Assembly (NCBI RefSeq): GCF_006542425.1
Contig: NZ_VFID01000003.1
Span: 372,001-436,000 of the forward strand
Direction of reading: 5' to 3'
DNA length: 64,000 bases
DNA from: Pseudoxanthomonas sp. z9
GTDB lineage: Bacteria > Pseudomonadota > Gammaproteobacteria > Xanthomonadales > Xanthomonadaceae
The notes below the pieces were generated by a model. That model made no database searches. It was given only the letters and a program-made list of their open reading frames with translations, and had not been told where the DNA came from. The translations under genes and the position numbers were made by a program. Position 1 is the stretch's first letter, and each line of letters starts with the position of its first letter. Below are positions 8,966 to 17,387 of the stretch, piece after piece.

Positions 8966-10813
8966 CTACTCGTTTCCCGCAATCGGCGCCGGCAACCCGT
9001 GCAGGTTAGCGTAGATCCGCTCGGCGAGTGCGGCGTTGATGCCCTCGACCCGGGCGATCTCGTCCGCGCCCGCGGCCTTGAGTCCGGCCAGGCCGCCGAA
9101 ATGCTTCAGCAGGCTGGCGCGACGGCGCGGACCGATGCCGGGAATGTCCTCGAGCTTGCTGGTCATGCGCGCCTTCTGGCGCTTGCCGCGGTGGCCGGTG
9201 ATGGCGAACCGGTGCGCTTCGTCGCGGACCTGCTGGATCAATTGCAGGGCCGGCGAGGCGGCGCCCGGACGCACCTCGCGGCCATCGGCAAGGACCAGGG
9301 TCTCATGACCGGCCCGGCGCTCCTCGCCCTTGGCCACGCCCACCAGCACCACGCTGTCCACGCCCAGATCGGCCAATACCCCGCGGGCCTGGGCCAACTG
9401 GCCGGCGCCGCCGTCGATCAGCAGCACGTCCGGCAGCACCCCGCCCTCCTCGACCGCGCGGCGGAACCGGCGTTCGATCGCCTGGTGCATGGCCGCGTAA
9501 TCGTCGCCGGGTTCGATGCCGGTGATATTGAAGCGCCGATACTGCGCGCGGACCGGGCCGTTGGCGTCGAACACCACGCAGGAGGCGACGGTGGCCTCGC
9601 CCATGGTATGGCTGATGTCGAAACATTCGATGCGCTGGGCGGGTTCGGCCAGCCCCAGCAGTTCCTGCAACGCCTCGCTGCGCGCGGTCTGCGCGCCACG
9701 GCTGGTCAATTCGGTCACCAGCGCGATCTCGGCGTTACGCCGCGCCAGGTCGAGGTAACCGGCACGCTCGCTGCGCACGTTCCACTTCAACTGCACCCGT
9801 CGGGCGGCCGAAGTGCAGAGCGCGGTCTCGATCAGTTCGGCGTCCGGTATCTCGCGATCGAGAATGATTTCCTGCGGCGGGGTCTGTTCGCCGTAGTACT
9901 GGGAAACGAAGGCGGCCAGCACTTCGTCCGCGCTCTCCTCGCCATTGGTGCGCGGGAAGAACGTGCGGGTGCCGAGGTTGCGGCCGTCGCGGAACGCCAG
10001 CAGCAGCACGCAGGCGGAACTGCCGCGCATCGCGCAGGCCAGCACGTCCAGATCGGCGGCGTGCCCGTCCACGTACTGGCGCGCCTGCAGGCTGCGGATG
10101 GATCCGATGAGATCGCGCAGGCGCGCGGCCTCCTCGAATTCCAGCCGCTCGCTGGCCGCTTCCATCGCCGCGCTCAGTTCACCGCTCAGTTCGTCGCTGC
10201 GGCCATCCAGGAACAGCCCGGCCTGGCGCACGGATTCGGCATAGCCGGCGGATTCCACCAGCCCGACGCAGGGCGCGCTGCACCGGCCGATCTGGTACTG
10301 CAGGCAGGGCCGCGAGCGATTGCGGAACACGCTGTCCTCGCAGTTGCGGATCTTGAACAGCTTCTGCATCAGGTTCAGTGTTTCGCGCACCGCACCGGCG
10401 CTGGGATAGGGGCCGAAGTAGCGGCCCGGCACCGCGCGCGGCCCGCGATGGAATGCGATCCGCGGCCAGGTCTCCTGGGTTAGCAGGACATAGGGATAGC
10501 TCTTGTCGTCGCGCAGCAGCACGTTGTAACGCGGCGCCAGCGACTTGATCAGCTGGTTTTCCAGCAGCAGCGCCTCGGCCTCGGTGCGGGTGACGGTGAC
10601 ATCCATCCGCGCCACCTGCGACAGCATTGACAGGATGCGCGGGGTCTTGGGCGTGTTGCTGAAATAACTCGACACCCGCCTGCGCAGCGCCCCGGCCTTG
10701 CCGACGTAGAGCAGACTGTCGTCGGCCGCGTACATGCGGTAGACGCCCGGCGCCAGGCTCAGGCCGGCGGCGAACGCCTTGCCATCGAAATCGGAGGACT
10801 TGCGACCGCTCAT
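8966..10813 (-). CDS. uvrC: Excinuclease ABC subunit C
   Basis: UvrC makes both incisions around a lesion in nucleotide excision repair after UvrAB loading. The 615 residues show the family layout: an N-terminal GIY-YIG nuclease (PGVYRMY...LLYVGKA), a Cys cluster (RPCLQYQIGRCSAPC), a UVR motif (RLEFEEAARLRDLI), the RNase H-like nuclease with CFDISHTMGE, and paired helix-hairpin-helix motifs at the end (LEDIPGIGPRRRASLLKHFG). The ATG at 10813 overlaps the stop of the thioredoxin/NHL gene by four bases. An upstream extension of the open frame is arginine-rich noise from the overlapping gene. Confidence 0.97.
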   Translation of the reverse strand: MSGRKSSDFDGKAFAAGLSLAPGVYRMYAADDSLLYVGKAGALRRRVSSYFSNTPKTPRILSMLSQVARMDVTVTRTEAEALLLENQLIKSLAPRYNVLLRDDKSYPYVLLTQETWPRIAFHRGPRAVPGRYFGPYPSAGAVRETLNLMQKLFKIRNCEDSVFRNRSRPCLQYQIGRCSAPCVGLVESAGYAESVRQAGLFLDGRSDELSGELSAAMEAASERLEFEEAARLRDLIGSIRSLQARQYVDGHAADLDVLACAMRGSSACVLLLAFRDGRNLGTRTFFPRTNGEESADEVLAAFVSQYYGEQTPPQEIILDREIPDAELIETALCTSAARRVQLKWNVRSERAGYLDLARRNAEIALVTELTSRGAQTARSEALQELLGLAEPAQRIECFDISHTMGEATVASCVVFDANGPVRAQYRRFNITGIEPGDDYAAMHQAIERRFRRAVEEGGVLPDVLLIDGGAGQLAQARGVLADLGVDSVVLVGVAKGEERRAGHETLVLADGREVRPGAASPALQLIQQVRDEAHRFAITGHRGKRQKARMTSKLEDIPGIGPRRRASLLKHFGGLAGLKAAGADEIARVEGINAALAERIYANLHGLPAPIAGNE

Positions 10814-12240
10814 TCGTCGATCGGCACGTGGCTCAGTTCGCCGCTGGCGATGTCGTAGCGCAGCACCGCGTGGGCGTCCGTCTCGGCGATCCAGACGGTG
10901 CCCGGGGACAAGGCCAGGCCGGTGGGGCCGTGCAGCGTCCGCGGCAGCGGCACACTGCTCAGTTCGCCGCCTCCCAGCCGCAGGCTGCGCAGGCTGCCGT
11001 TGCCGGTGTCGGCGATCCACATCTGCGGCGCGTCGATGCTGACGGCAATGCCCTGCGGGTGTTGCAGGCGGGCGGTTTCGCGCGGCCCGTCCTCGCCGCC
11101 GAACGTCCACGGCCCCTGCCCCACCAGGGTCTGCACGACGCCGGTGCGCAGTTGCACGGAACGGATGGCCGATCCCAGCGCGTCGCAGACATACAGGGTC
11201 TGGTGGATGGCGGCGAGCGCGGCGGGTTGCGCGAATGCCGCCATCGGCCCGCTGCCGTCGCGCACTTCCAGTTGCCCGGAACCGGCGGGCGCGCCCAGGT
11301 CGCGGGTGGCCAGGTCGTAGCTCCAGATGCGGTTGTCGCCGCCCATGGCGATATGGATCTGGTTGTTGCTGGCCGCCAGCGCGAGCGGCTGGTTGAGCGG
11401 GACCGCGCGTGCCTGGGCGACGACGCCTTCCACCGGCTCCCCCGCGCGGCCGTTGCCGCACAGGGTATCGACCGCGCCGGTCGCCAGATGGATGCGCCTC
11501 AGGGCATGGTTGCCGGTATCGGCCACGTACAGGCATTCGCGCAACGCCAGCAGGCCGTGCGGATTGCGGAACGCGGCGTGGGTATGGTCGCCGTCGATCA
11601 GGTCCGCCGCCGCCAGTCCGAACTGGCGCAGCACGCGTCCGCCGTGGGTGCATTCGAGAATGCGGTGATGCCCGCTGTCGGCCACGAACAGGCGATCCGG
11701 GGTGGCGGCCAGGCCGGTCGGGAACCGCAGCGGCAGGCGCGGCTCGGGATGGCTCTCGCGCGGTGCCCGCAGATCGTCGTCCACCGGCCGTCCCAGCACT
11801 TCGCACAGCGCGGACACGGAACGGTCCAGCTCGGCACCGTTGTCGGTGCCGACCAGGCGGTGGCGGATCATGCCCTCGCCATCAATCAGCAGCACGGTCG
11901 GCCAGGCCTCGATGCCGAACGCCTGCCATGCCGCCCAGTTGGCGTCATGCGCGATGGGAAACCCGATGCCATGGCGGCGCAGCCGCTTGAGCGCCGTCTG
12001 CGGGTCCCGTTCGCTGTCGAAGCGCGGCACGTTGACCACCAGGGTCTGCAGGCGCCCGGCATGGCGCGCCTGCAGCGCGGCCAGTTCGTTCAGGCGCTGT
12101 CCGCACCAGGCCGAGGCGGCGTTGACGAAGGCCAGCGCCACGATCCGGCCGCGCTGTTCGAGCAGCGAGCCGGAGGGCGCGTTGAGCCAAGGCAAGCCCT
12201 GGGGAAGTTCGGGAGCGGGCGCGGCATTCATGATCCGCAT
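10810..12240 (-). CDS. Thioredoxin-fold/NHL-repeat protein (NHLRC2-like)
   Basis: The 476 residues comprise an N-terminal thioredoxin-like domain (about 1-150; WPTVLLIDGEG is the cis-Pro region) and a six-bladed NHL beta-propeller with repeats such as LFVADSGHHRILE, LYVADTGNHALRRI and MWIADTGNGSLRSL. This order is that of NHLRC2. The redox site reads AWCGQR, so only one of the two usual cysteines is kept and disulfide exchange is doubtful. No signal peptide is seen, so it is probably cytoplasmic. It overlaps uvrC by four bases and follows the tyrosine phosphatase closely. A scaffold or peroxiredoxin-like role is possible; the substrate is unknown. Confidence 0.85.
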   Translation of the reverse strand: MRIMNAAPAPELPQGLPWLNAPSGSLLEQRGRIVALAFVNAASAWCGQRLNELAALQARHAGRLQTLVVNVPRFDSERDPQTALKRLRRHGIGFPIAHDANWAAWQAFGIEAWPTVLLIDGEGMIRHRLVGTDNGAELDRSVSALCEVLGRPVDDDLRAPRESHPEPRLPLRFPTGLAATPDRLFVADSGHHRILECTHGGRVLRQFGLAAADLIDGDHTHAAFRNPHGLLALRECLYVADTGNHALRRIHLATGAVDTLCGNGRAGEPVEGVVAQARAVPLNQPLALAASNNQIHIAMGGDNRIWSYDLATRDLGAPAGSGQLEVRDGSGPMAAFAQPAALAAIHQTLYVCDALGSAIRSVQLRTGVVQTLVGQGPWTFGGEDGPRETARLQHPQGIAVSIDAPQMWIADTGNGSLRSLRLGGGELSSVPLPRTLHGPTGLALSPGTVWIAETDAHAVLRYDIASGELSHVPIDE

Positions 12241-12256
12241 CGATTATGCCGCAGTC

Positions 12257-12721
12257 CTATCCGCAGGACAGGCGCCGGACCGCCGCCCGTGCCGCAGAAT
12301 CGACCAGTCGCCAGACATGATCGAAATCGGCCGGACCGCCCGTATACGGGTCCGGGATGCTGCCGCCGGCCTCGATGCCGGTCCATTCCAGCAGCAGCGA
12401 CGCCTTGCCGGCCAGCCCCGGCGGCGCCAGCCCGCGCACGTCGCGCAGATTCTGCCCGTCGGCGCACAGCAGCCAGTCGAAGCGTTCGAAGTCCTCCCGC
12501 CGCAACTGGCGCGCACGCAGGCCGGCGATGTCCACGCCATGCTGGCGGGCACAGGCGATGGCGCGGCGATCCGGCGGTTCGCCCGCGTGCCAGTCGCTGG
12601 TGCCGGCCGAATCCACTTCCACGCTTCCAGCCAGCGGCGAAGCGGCCAGATGATGGCGAAGTGCGCCTTCGGCCATCGGCGAACGGCAGATGTTGCCCAG
12701 GCAGACCACCAGCAGCCTCAT
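12257..12721 (-). CDS. Low-molecular-weight protein-tyrosine phosphatase
   Basis: A 154-residue cytoplasmic phosphatase. The phosphate-binding loop C7-LGNIC-R13-S opens the protein, and the general acid is Asp124 in DPYTG. The length is usual for the family. In bacteria these enzymes reverse tyrosine kinase action on sugar-polymer export or biosynthesis proteins. Here it sits directly after kdsB in an LPS operon, with its ATG overlapping the kdsB TGA, so a role in envelope polysaccharide control is reasonable but inferred. A start five codons earlier is open but unneeded. Confidence 0.93.
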   Translation of the reverse strand: MRLLVVCLGNICRSPMAEGALRHHLAASPLAGSVEVDSAGTSDWHAGEPPDRRAIACARQHGVDIAGLRARQLRREDFERFDWLLCADGQNLRDVRGLAPPGLAGKASLLLEWTGIEAGGSIPDPYTGGPADFDHVWRLVDSAARAAVRRLSCG

Positions 12722-13485
12722 GCGCCGCGCGCCCACTGCTGCTCGGCGCGGGCCAGATCCTCGGGCGTGTCCACGCCGGGCGGAAACGGTTCCGGGGTCA
12801 GCGCGACCGCGATGCGATGGCCGGCTTCCAGCACCCGCAACTGTTCCAGCGACTCAATCTGTTCCAGCCGTCCCGGCGGCAGCCGCGTGTAGCGGCGCAG
12901 GAAGCCGGCGCGGTAGGCGTAGATGCCGATATGGCGCAGCCAGTGATCGCCCGCCGGCAGGGTTTCGCGATCGCGGGCGAAGGCGTCGCGGGGCCAGGGA
13001 ATCGGCGCACGGCTGAAATACAGCGCATCGCCGCCGGTGGCGCGCACCAGCTTGACAGTATTGGGATCGAACAGCGTTTCGGCCGTCTCGACGGGCGTTG
13101 CCAGCGTGGCCATCTCCGCGCCGCTGTCGACCAGCGCCTGCGCCACCGCGCGGATACCGGCGGCGGGGGCGAATGGCTCGTCGCCCTGCAGGTTGACCAC
13201 CACCGCATCGTCGGGCCAGCCGGCGATGTCGGCGCATTCGGCCAGGCGATCGCTGCCCGAGGCATGCGTGTCGCGGGTCATCGCCACCCGCACGCCGGTG
13301 TCCTGCAGGGCGGCGCGGATACGCTCGTCGTCGGTGGCCACCCAGACCTCGCCGGCACCGGCGGCCAGCGCGCGACGGGCAACGTGGAGCACCAGCGGGT
13401 CGCCGCCGATCAGGCGCAGCGGCTTGCCCGGCAGGCGGGAGGCGGTGTAGCGGGCCGGAATGGCCACGATGAATCCGGTCGTCAT
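12718..13485 (-). CDS. kdsB: 3-deoxy-manno-octulosonate cytidylyltransferase
   Basis: KdsB activates Kdo with CTP to CMP-Kdo for the LPS inner core, in the cytoplasm. The 255-residue protein shows the nucleotide-binding start [17 protein letters not shown], the VNLQGDEP metal and sugar site, and the later [10 protein letters not shown] and HIGIYAYR motifs. The ATG at 13485 overlaps the lpxK stop by four bases. A longer open frame upstream lies inside lpxK and is a shadow. Confidence 0.97.
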   Translation of the reverse strand: MTTGFIVAIPARYTASRLPGKPLRLIGGDPLVLHVARRALAAGAGEVWVATDDERIRAALQDTGVRVAMTRDTHASGSDRLAECADIAGWPDDAVVVNLQGDEPFAPAAGIRAVAQALVDSGAEMATLATPVETAETLFDPNTVKLVRATGGDALYFSRAPIPWPRDAFARDRETLPAGDHWLRHIGIYAYRAGFLRRYTRLPPGRLEQIESLEQLRVLEAGHRIAVALTPEPFPPGVDTPEDLARAEQQWARGA

Positions 13486-14489
13486 GATGTCGGGGTTTCC
13501 GTCCTGGCCAGGCGATCCAGCAGCGCCACCCAGAAGGCTTCCGGCAGGCGCGCCGACACCGGCACACTGAAATACCAGTCCTTGGCGAAAGAGGCGCATT
13601 TCACCGCATCCTTCTCGGTCATCAGCACCGGCAGTTCGCTGCCGAAGGCGAAATCCTCGGCGCGATAGGCGTGATGATCGTCGAAGGCATGCGGAACCAC
13701 GCCGATGCCCAGGCCGCGCAGGTTGTCGAAGAAGCGCTGCGGATACCCGATGCCGGCCACGGCATGGACGCGCTGGCCGGCGAATGAGGCCAACGGCCGG
13801 GGGCGGCCGCCACGCAGCGGCTGCGCCGCCTCGGTATGCAGCCGCATCGGCCATTCGCCGAACGCCGGCTCGCCGCCGTTGAGGACATGGAAGTCGCATC
13901 GCGCCGCGCGTTCGGCCGGTTCGCGCAATGGACCGGCCGGCAGCAGGCGGCCATTGCCATACCGGCGCTGCCCGTCGATGACCTCGATTTCGACGTCGCG
14001 CCGCAGGCGATAGTGCTGCAGGCCGTCGTCGCACACCACGATGTCGCAACCGGCGGCGATCAGCGCGCGCCCCGCGGCGACGCGATCCCGATCCACCCGC
14101 ACCGGCACGCCGGTGCGGCGCGCGATCAGGACCGGCTCGTCGCCACCCTGCTCCGGCGCCGTCGCCGCCTCCACCCAGAGCGGCTGGCGATCGTCGGCAC
14201 GGCCATAGCCCCGGCTGGCCACGCCGGGCTTGAATCCGGCCTCGCGCAAGCGCTGCACGAGGGCGATGGTGAGCGGAGTCTTGCCGGTGCCGCCGACGGT
14301 GACGTTGCCGACCACGATCACCGGCACGGACAACCGGTGCCGGCGCAACACGCCCCAGCGGAAGAGCCGCGCGCGCAGCCCGATCAGCGCGGCATAGATC
14401 GACGCCAGCCAGCCTGCGTGGAGCGGGACGGACTTGTCGTTGTACCAGTACGCGGGCGGAACGTGCCGGGACTTGTTCACTTCACTCAC
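13482..14489 (-). CDS. lpxK: Tetraacyldisaccharide 4'-kinase
   Basis: LpxK phosphorylates the lipid A disaccharide at the 4' position on the inner face of the cytoplasmic membrane. The 335 residues include an N-terminal amphipathic stretch, the P-loop [12 protein letters not shown] (about 61-72), the SRGYGR segment and the [10 protein letters not shown] region that holds the catalytic Asp. It starts with GTG overlapping the msbA TGA. The msbA-lpxK-kdsB order is standard for gammaproteobacteria. Confidence 0.97.
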   Translation of the reverse strand: MSEVNKSRHVPPAYWYNDKSVPLHAGWLASIYAALIGLRARLFRWGVLRRHRLSVPVIVVGNVTVGGTGKTPLTIALVQRLREAGFKPGVASRGYGRADDRQPLWVEAATAPEQGGDEPVLIARRTGVPVRVDRDRVAAGRALIAAGCDIVVCDDGLQHYRLRRDVEIEVIDGQRRYGNGRLLPAGPLREPAERAARCDFHVLNGGEPAFGEWPMRLHTEAAQPLRGGRPRPLASFAGQRVHAVAGIGYPQRFFDNLRGLGIGVVPHAFDDHHAYRAEDFAFGSELPVLMTEKDAVKCASFAKDWYFSVPVSARLPEAFWVALLDRLARTETPTS

Positions 14490-16237
14490 TCGCCGTCGCC
14501 TTCCCGGAATTGCATGCGATGCAGGTGCGCGTAGAGCCCGTCGCGGGCCAGGAGTTCAACATGCGTGCCCTGTTCGACCAGCCGGCCCTGATCCAGCACC
14601 AGCACCTGGTCGGCGTGTTCGATGGTGGACAGGCGGTGCGCGATCACCAGCGTGGTGCGATCCGGCATCAGCTTCTGCAGGGCGTTCTGCACCAGCCGCT
14701 CGGATTCGTTGTCCAGCGCGGCGGTCGCTTCGTCCAGAATGAGGATCGGCGCGTCCTTCAGCATCGCCCGCGCGATCGCCAGGCGCTGGCGCTGGCCGCC
14801 GGACAGGCGTCCACCCTTGGCGCCGACCTGGGCCTGCAGGCCTTCCGGCAACTCGCGGACGAACTCCATCGCGTTGGCGCCTTCGACGGCCTGCACCAGC
14901 GCCGGCTCCGGCACTTCCTGCATTTCGCCGAAGGCGACATTGGCGGCGACCGTGCCGTCGAACAACATCACCTGCTGGCCCACCAGCGCGATCTGGCGGC
15001 GCAGATCGGCCAGCGGGTAGTCCTGCACCGGATGCCCGTCGACGAGGATCTGGCCTGCCTCGGGTTCGTAGAAACGCGGGATCAGTTTGATCAGGCTGGA
15101 CTTGCCGCTACCGGATCGGCCGACGATGGCGGTGACGGTACCGGGGCGGGCAATGAAACTGATATCGCTCAGCGCGGGCCTGACCTGGCCAGGATAGCGT
15201 GCGGTCACGCCGCGGAATTCGATGAGGCCTTGCGCGCGATCCAGTGGGCGGGTACCGGTATCGACCTCGTCGGGCGCATCCAGCACCGAGAACAGGCGCT
15301 CGGCCGAGGCCACGCCACGCTGGGTCATGTTCTGAACGTTGGTGAGCTGCTTGAGCGCGGGGATGATGGCGATCATCGACGTCATCAGGCCAACGAAGTC
15401 GCCCGCCGTCAGCCGGCCGGCGACGGCTTCGCGGCCGGCAATGAACAACAGGGCGGCCAGTCCGACCGCGCCCATCAGCTGGACCGTCGCCGAGGACACG
15501 GCGCGCGTCGACTCGACCTTCATCGCCAGACGCAAATTGTTGTTGGCCAGCGCGCTGTAACGCGAAAGCTCCGCGTGCTGCGCGCCATACACCTTCACTT
15601 CCTGGTGGCTGGACAGGGTTTGGTCGGCAGCCTGCAACAGCTGACCACTGCTCTCCTGGATCCGGTGGCTGATACGGCGATAACGCTTTGCGACCTTGTC
15701 CATCACCCAGGCGAGAGGAGGCGCCAGAACGAGAATGGTAAGGGTGACCTGCCAGCTGTACACCAGCATGACGATGAGCGCGCCTATCACCTGCAATGAC
15801 TGTTGGACCACGACCTTCATGGCATCCACCGCGGCCTGCGCCACTTGATCGCAGTCCGAGCCCAGTCGAACCAGCATCGAGGGAACCGGTTCACTGTCGA
15901 AACGCTGCCCCGGCATCCGCAGGTACTTGTCCAATACCTTGATCCTCAGATCCCTGGCGATGCTGCGAGCCGAGCGTCCCATGGATATGTCCGTCACATA
16001 GCCTGCAACGCCGCGGATGACGAACAGGCCGATGATGGCCAGCGGCATCCAGGGTTTGAGGTTCTCTGGCGTGACCAGCCCGTTGGTGATGGGCTTCATC
16101 AGTGCCAGGAAGCCGCTGCCCGCAGCCGCTTCCAGCAATGCTCCCAGCAACGCCAACAACAGCAGGCCCACGTAGGGGCGTGCAAACCGCAGCAGGCGCC
16201 GATAGGTCTGCCACGGAGAGGACTGCTGCGCACTCAC
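14486..16237 (-). CDS. msbA: Lipid A flippase, ABC exporter MsbA
   Basis: MsbA flips core-lipid A to the outer leaflet of the inner membrane. It is a 583-residue half-transporter: a six-helix membrane domain in the first 320 residues, then an ATPase with Walker [10 protein letters not shown], signature LSGGQRQR, Walker [13 protein letters not shown] and the switch His in IAHRLST. It starts with GTG overlapping the exbD stop (GTGA). Confidence 0.96.
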   Translation of the reverse strand: MSAQQSSPWQTYRRLLRFARPYVGLLLLALLGALLEAAAGSGFLALMKPITNGLVTPENLKPWMPLAIIGLFVIRGVAGYVTDISMGRSARSIARDLRIKVLDKYLRMPGQRFDSEPVPSMLVRLGSDCDQVAQAAVDAMKVVVQQSLQVIGALIVMLVYSWQVTLTILVLAPPLAWVMDKVAKRYRRISHRIQESSGQLLQAADQTLSSHQEVKVYGAQHAELSRYSALANNNLRLAMKVESTRAVSSATVQLMGAVGLAALLFIAGREAVAGRLTAGDFVGLMTSMIAIIPALKQLTNVQNMTQRGVASAERLFSVLDAPDEVDTGTRPLDRAQGLIEFRGVTARYPGQVRPALSDISFIARPGTVTAIVGRSGSGKSSLIKLIPRFYEPEAGQILVDGHPVQDYPLADLRRQIALVGQQVMLFDGTVAANVAFGEMQEVPEPALVQAVEGANAMEFVRELPEGLQAQVGAKGGRLSGGQRQRLAIARAMLKDAPILILDEATAALDNESERLVQNALQKLMPDRTTLVIAHRLSTIEHADQVLVLDQGRLVEQGTHVELLARDGLYAHLHRMQFREGDGE

Positions 16238-16656
16238 CGCTTCACCTCCGGCGCGGTGGCGATCTGGATCGTGCGGAAGCCGGATTGCGCCAGGGCGTCG
16301 TAGGCCGTCACCACCGCCTGGTGCGGGGTGCGCGCATCGGCGCGCAACAGCACCGGCCGCCGGCGATCCTCGCCGGCGACCTGGGCGATGGTCTGCTTGA
16401 GCGCATCCACGTCGGTGCGCAGGACCTCGTGCTCGTCCACGAAGTAATGACCGTCGGCGTTGACCAGCACGCTCAGGGTCTTGGCCTGGGCCGCCACCGG
16501 CTCGCCCTTCGCGCTGGGCAATTGCAATTGCAGCATCGAGCGAGAATCGAAGGTCGTGGTGATGACGAAGAAGATGATCAGCACCAGGATGACGTCGATC
16601 AACGGCACCAGGTTGATCTCCGGCTCCTCGTGGGCGCGGTCGTCACGAATCCTCAT
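16234..16656 (-). CDS. exbD: ExbD/TolR-family biopolymer transport protein
   Basis: A 140-residue protein with one N-terminal membrane helix carrying the essential proton-path aspartate (PLID21VILVLIIFF) and a periplasmic domain. With ExbB it forms the proton-driven motor that energises TonB-type or related envelope processes. I start at 16656 (MRIRDDRAHEE); the frame further upstream is proline-rich and overlaps exbB. Position next to msbA-lpxK is typical of xanthomonads. A TolR-like role cannot be excluded, but no tolA, tolB or pal is present here. Confidence 0.92.
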   Translation of the reverse strand: MRIRDDRAHEEPEINLVPLIDVILVLIIFFVITTTFDSRSMLQLQLPSAKGEPVAAQAKTLSVLVNADGHYFVDEHEVLRTDVDALKQTIAQVAGEDRRRPVLLRADARTPHQAVVTAYDALAQSGFRTIQIATAPEVKR

Positions 16657-16663
16657 GCGCGGC

Positions 16664-17323
16664 TCAGGCGCCGACCGCCGCGGTGGCGGACGCGGGGATC
16701 GGACGGGTGGCCGGCCTGGACTGCCGTGCATCGAGCGCGTCGAGCAGCTTCATCGCTTCCTTCTCCATTTCCACCACGTAGCCGTTGATGCGGCCACGGA
16801 AATAGCGGTGCGCCATCAGCGCCGGAATCGCCACGATCATGCCGGTGGCCGCGCACACCAGCGCCTTGCCGATGCCGCCGGCCAACTGGTTGACGTCGCC
16901 GACGCCGCTGTCCTGGATGCCCAGGAACATCTGGATCATGCCGACCACCGTGCCCAGCAGGCCCAGCAGCGGGCCAGCCGAGGCAATGCTGCCCAGCGCG
17001 TTGAGGAATTTCTCCATCCGGTGCACCACATGGCGACCGGTGTCCTCGATGCGTTCGCGGATCTGATCGCGCGGACGATTGCGGACCTCCAGCGCGGCGG
17101 CCAGCAGTTCGCCCAGCGGCGAAGTCCGGCGCAGGGATTCGATGTGGGCGGGCTCCAGTTGGCCGCGCACCGCCCAGTTGCGGACTTCCTCGCCCAGGCC
17201 GGGCGGCATGATTTCCTTGCGCCGCAGGGTCCAGAAACGCTCCACCACGATCGCCAGCGCCAGCACCGCCAGCAGCAGCAGGGGGATCATCGGCCAACCG
17301 CCGGCCTTGACCAGTTCAAGCAC
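16664..17323 (-). CDS. exbB: ExbB/TolQ/MotA-family proton channel protein
   Basis: A 219-residue inner-membrane protein with three helices (first in GGWPMIPLLLLAVLALAIVVERF, later pair around SAGPLLGLLGTVVGM and CAATGMIVAIPAL). The GLLGTVVGM segment is the MotA/TolQ/ExbB signature. The GTG start at 17323 is preceded by GAGGA six bases away. Seven bases separate it from exbD, its partner in the motor complex. Confidence 0.93.
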   Translation of the reverse strand: MLELVKAGGWPMIPLLLLAVLALAIVVERFWTLRRKEIMPPGLGEEVRNWAVRGQLEPAHIESLRRTSPLGELLAAALEVRNRPRDQIRERIEDTGRHVVHRMEKFLNALGSIASAGPLLGLLGTVVGMIQMFLGIQDSGVGDVNQLAGGIGKALVCAATGMIVAIPALMAHRYFRGRINGYVVEMEKEAMKLLDALDARQSRPATRPIPASATAAVGA

Positions 17324-17387
17324 GTTAAGTCCTCGGGGCTCCGGGGAGCCGTTGCATCGATGGGCGATAGGATAGCCCAGCCGCCCC

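Noticed and set aside
10828..13668. Plus-strand frame of 946 codons opposite the NHL, phosphatase and kdsB genes
   Set aside because: Runs against four clear genes and has no recognisable motif.
16234..17323. TolQ-TolR assignment for the ExbB/ExbD-like pair
   Set aside because: No tolA, tolB, pal or ybgC around; position next to msbA is the ExbBD-type order of xanthomonads.
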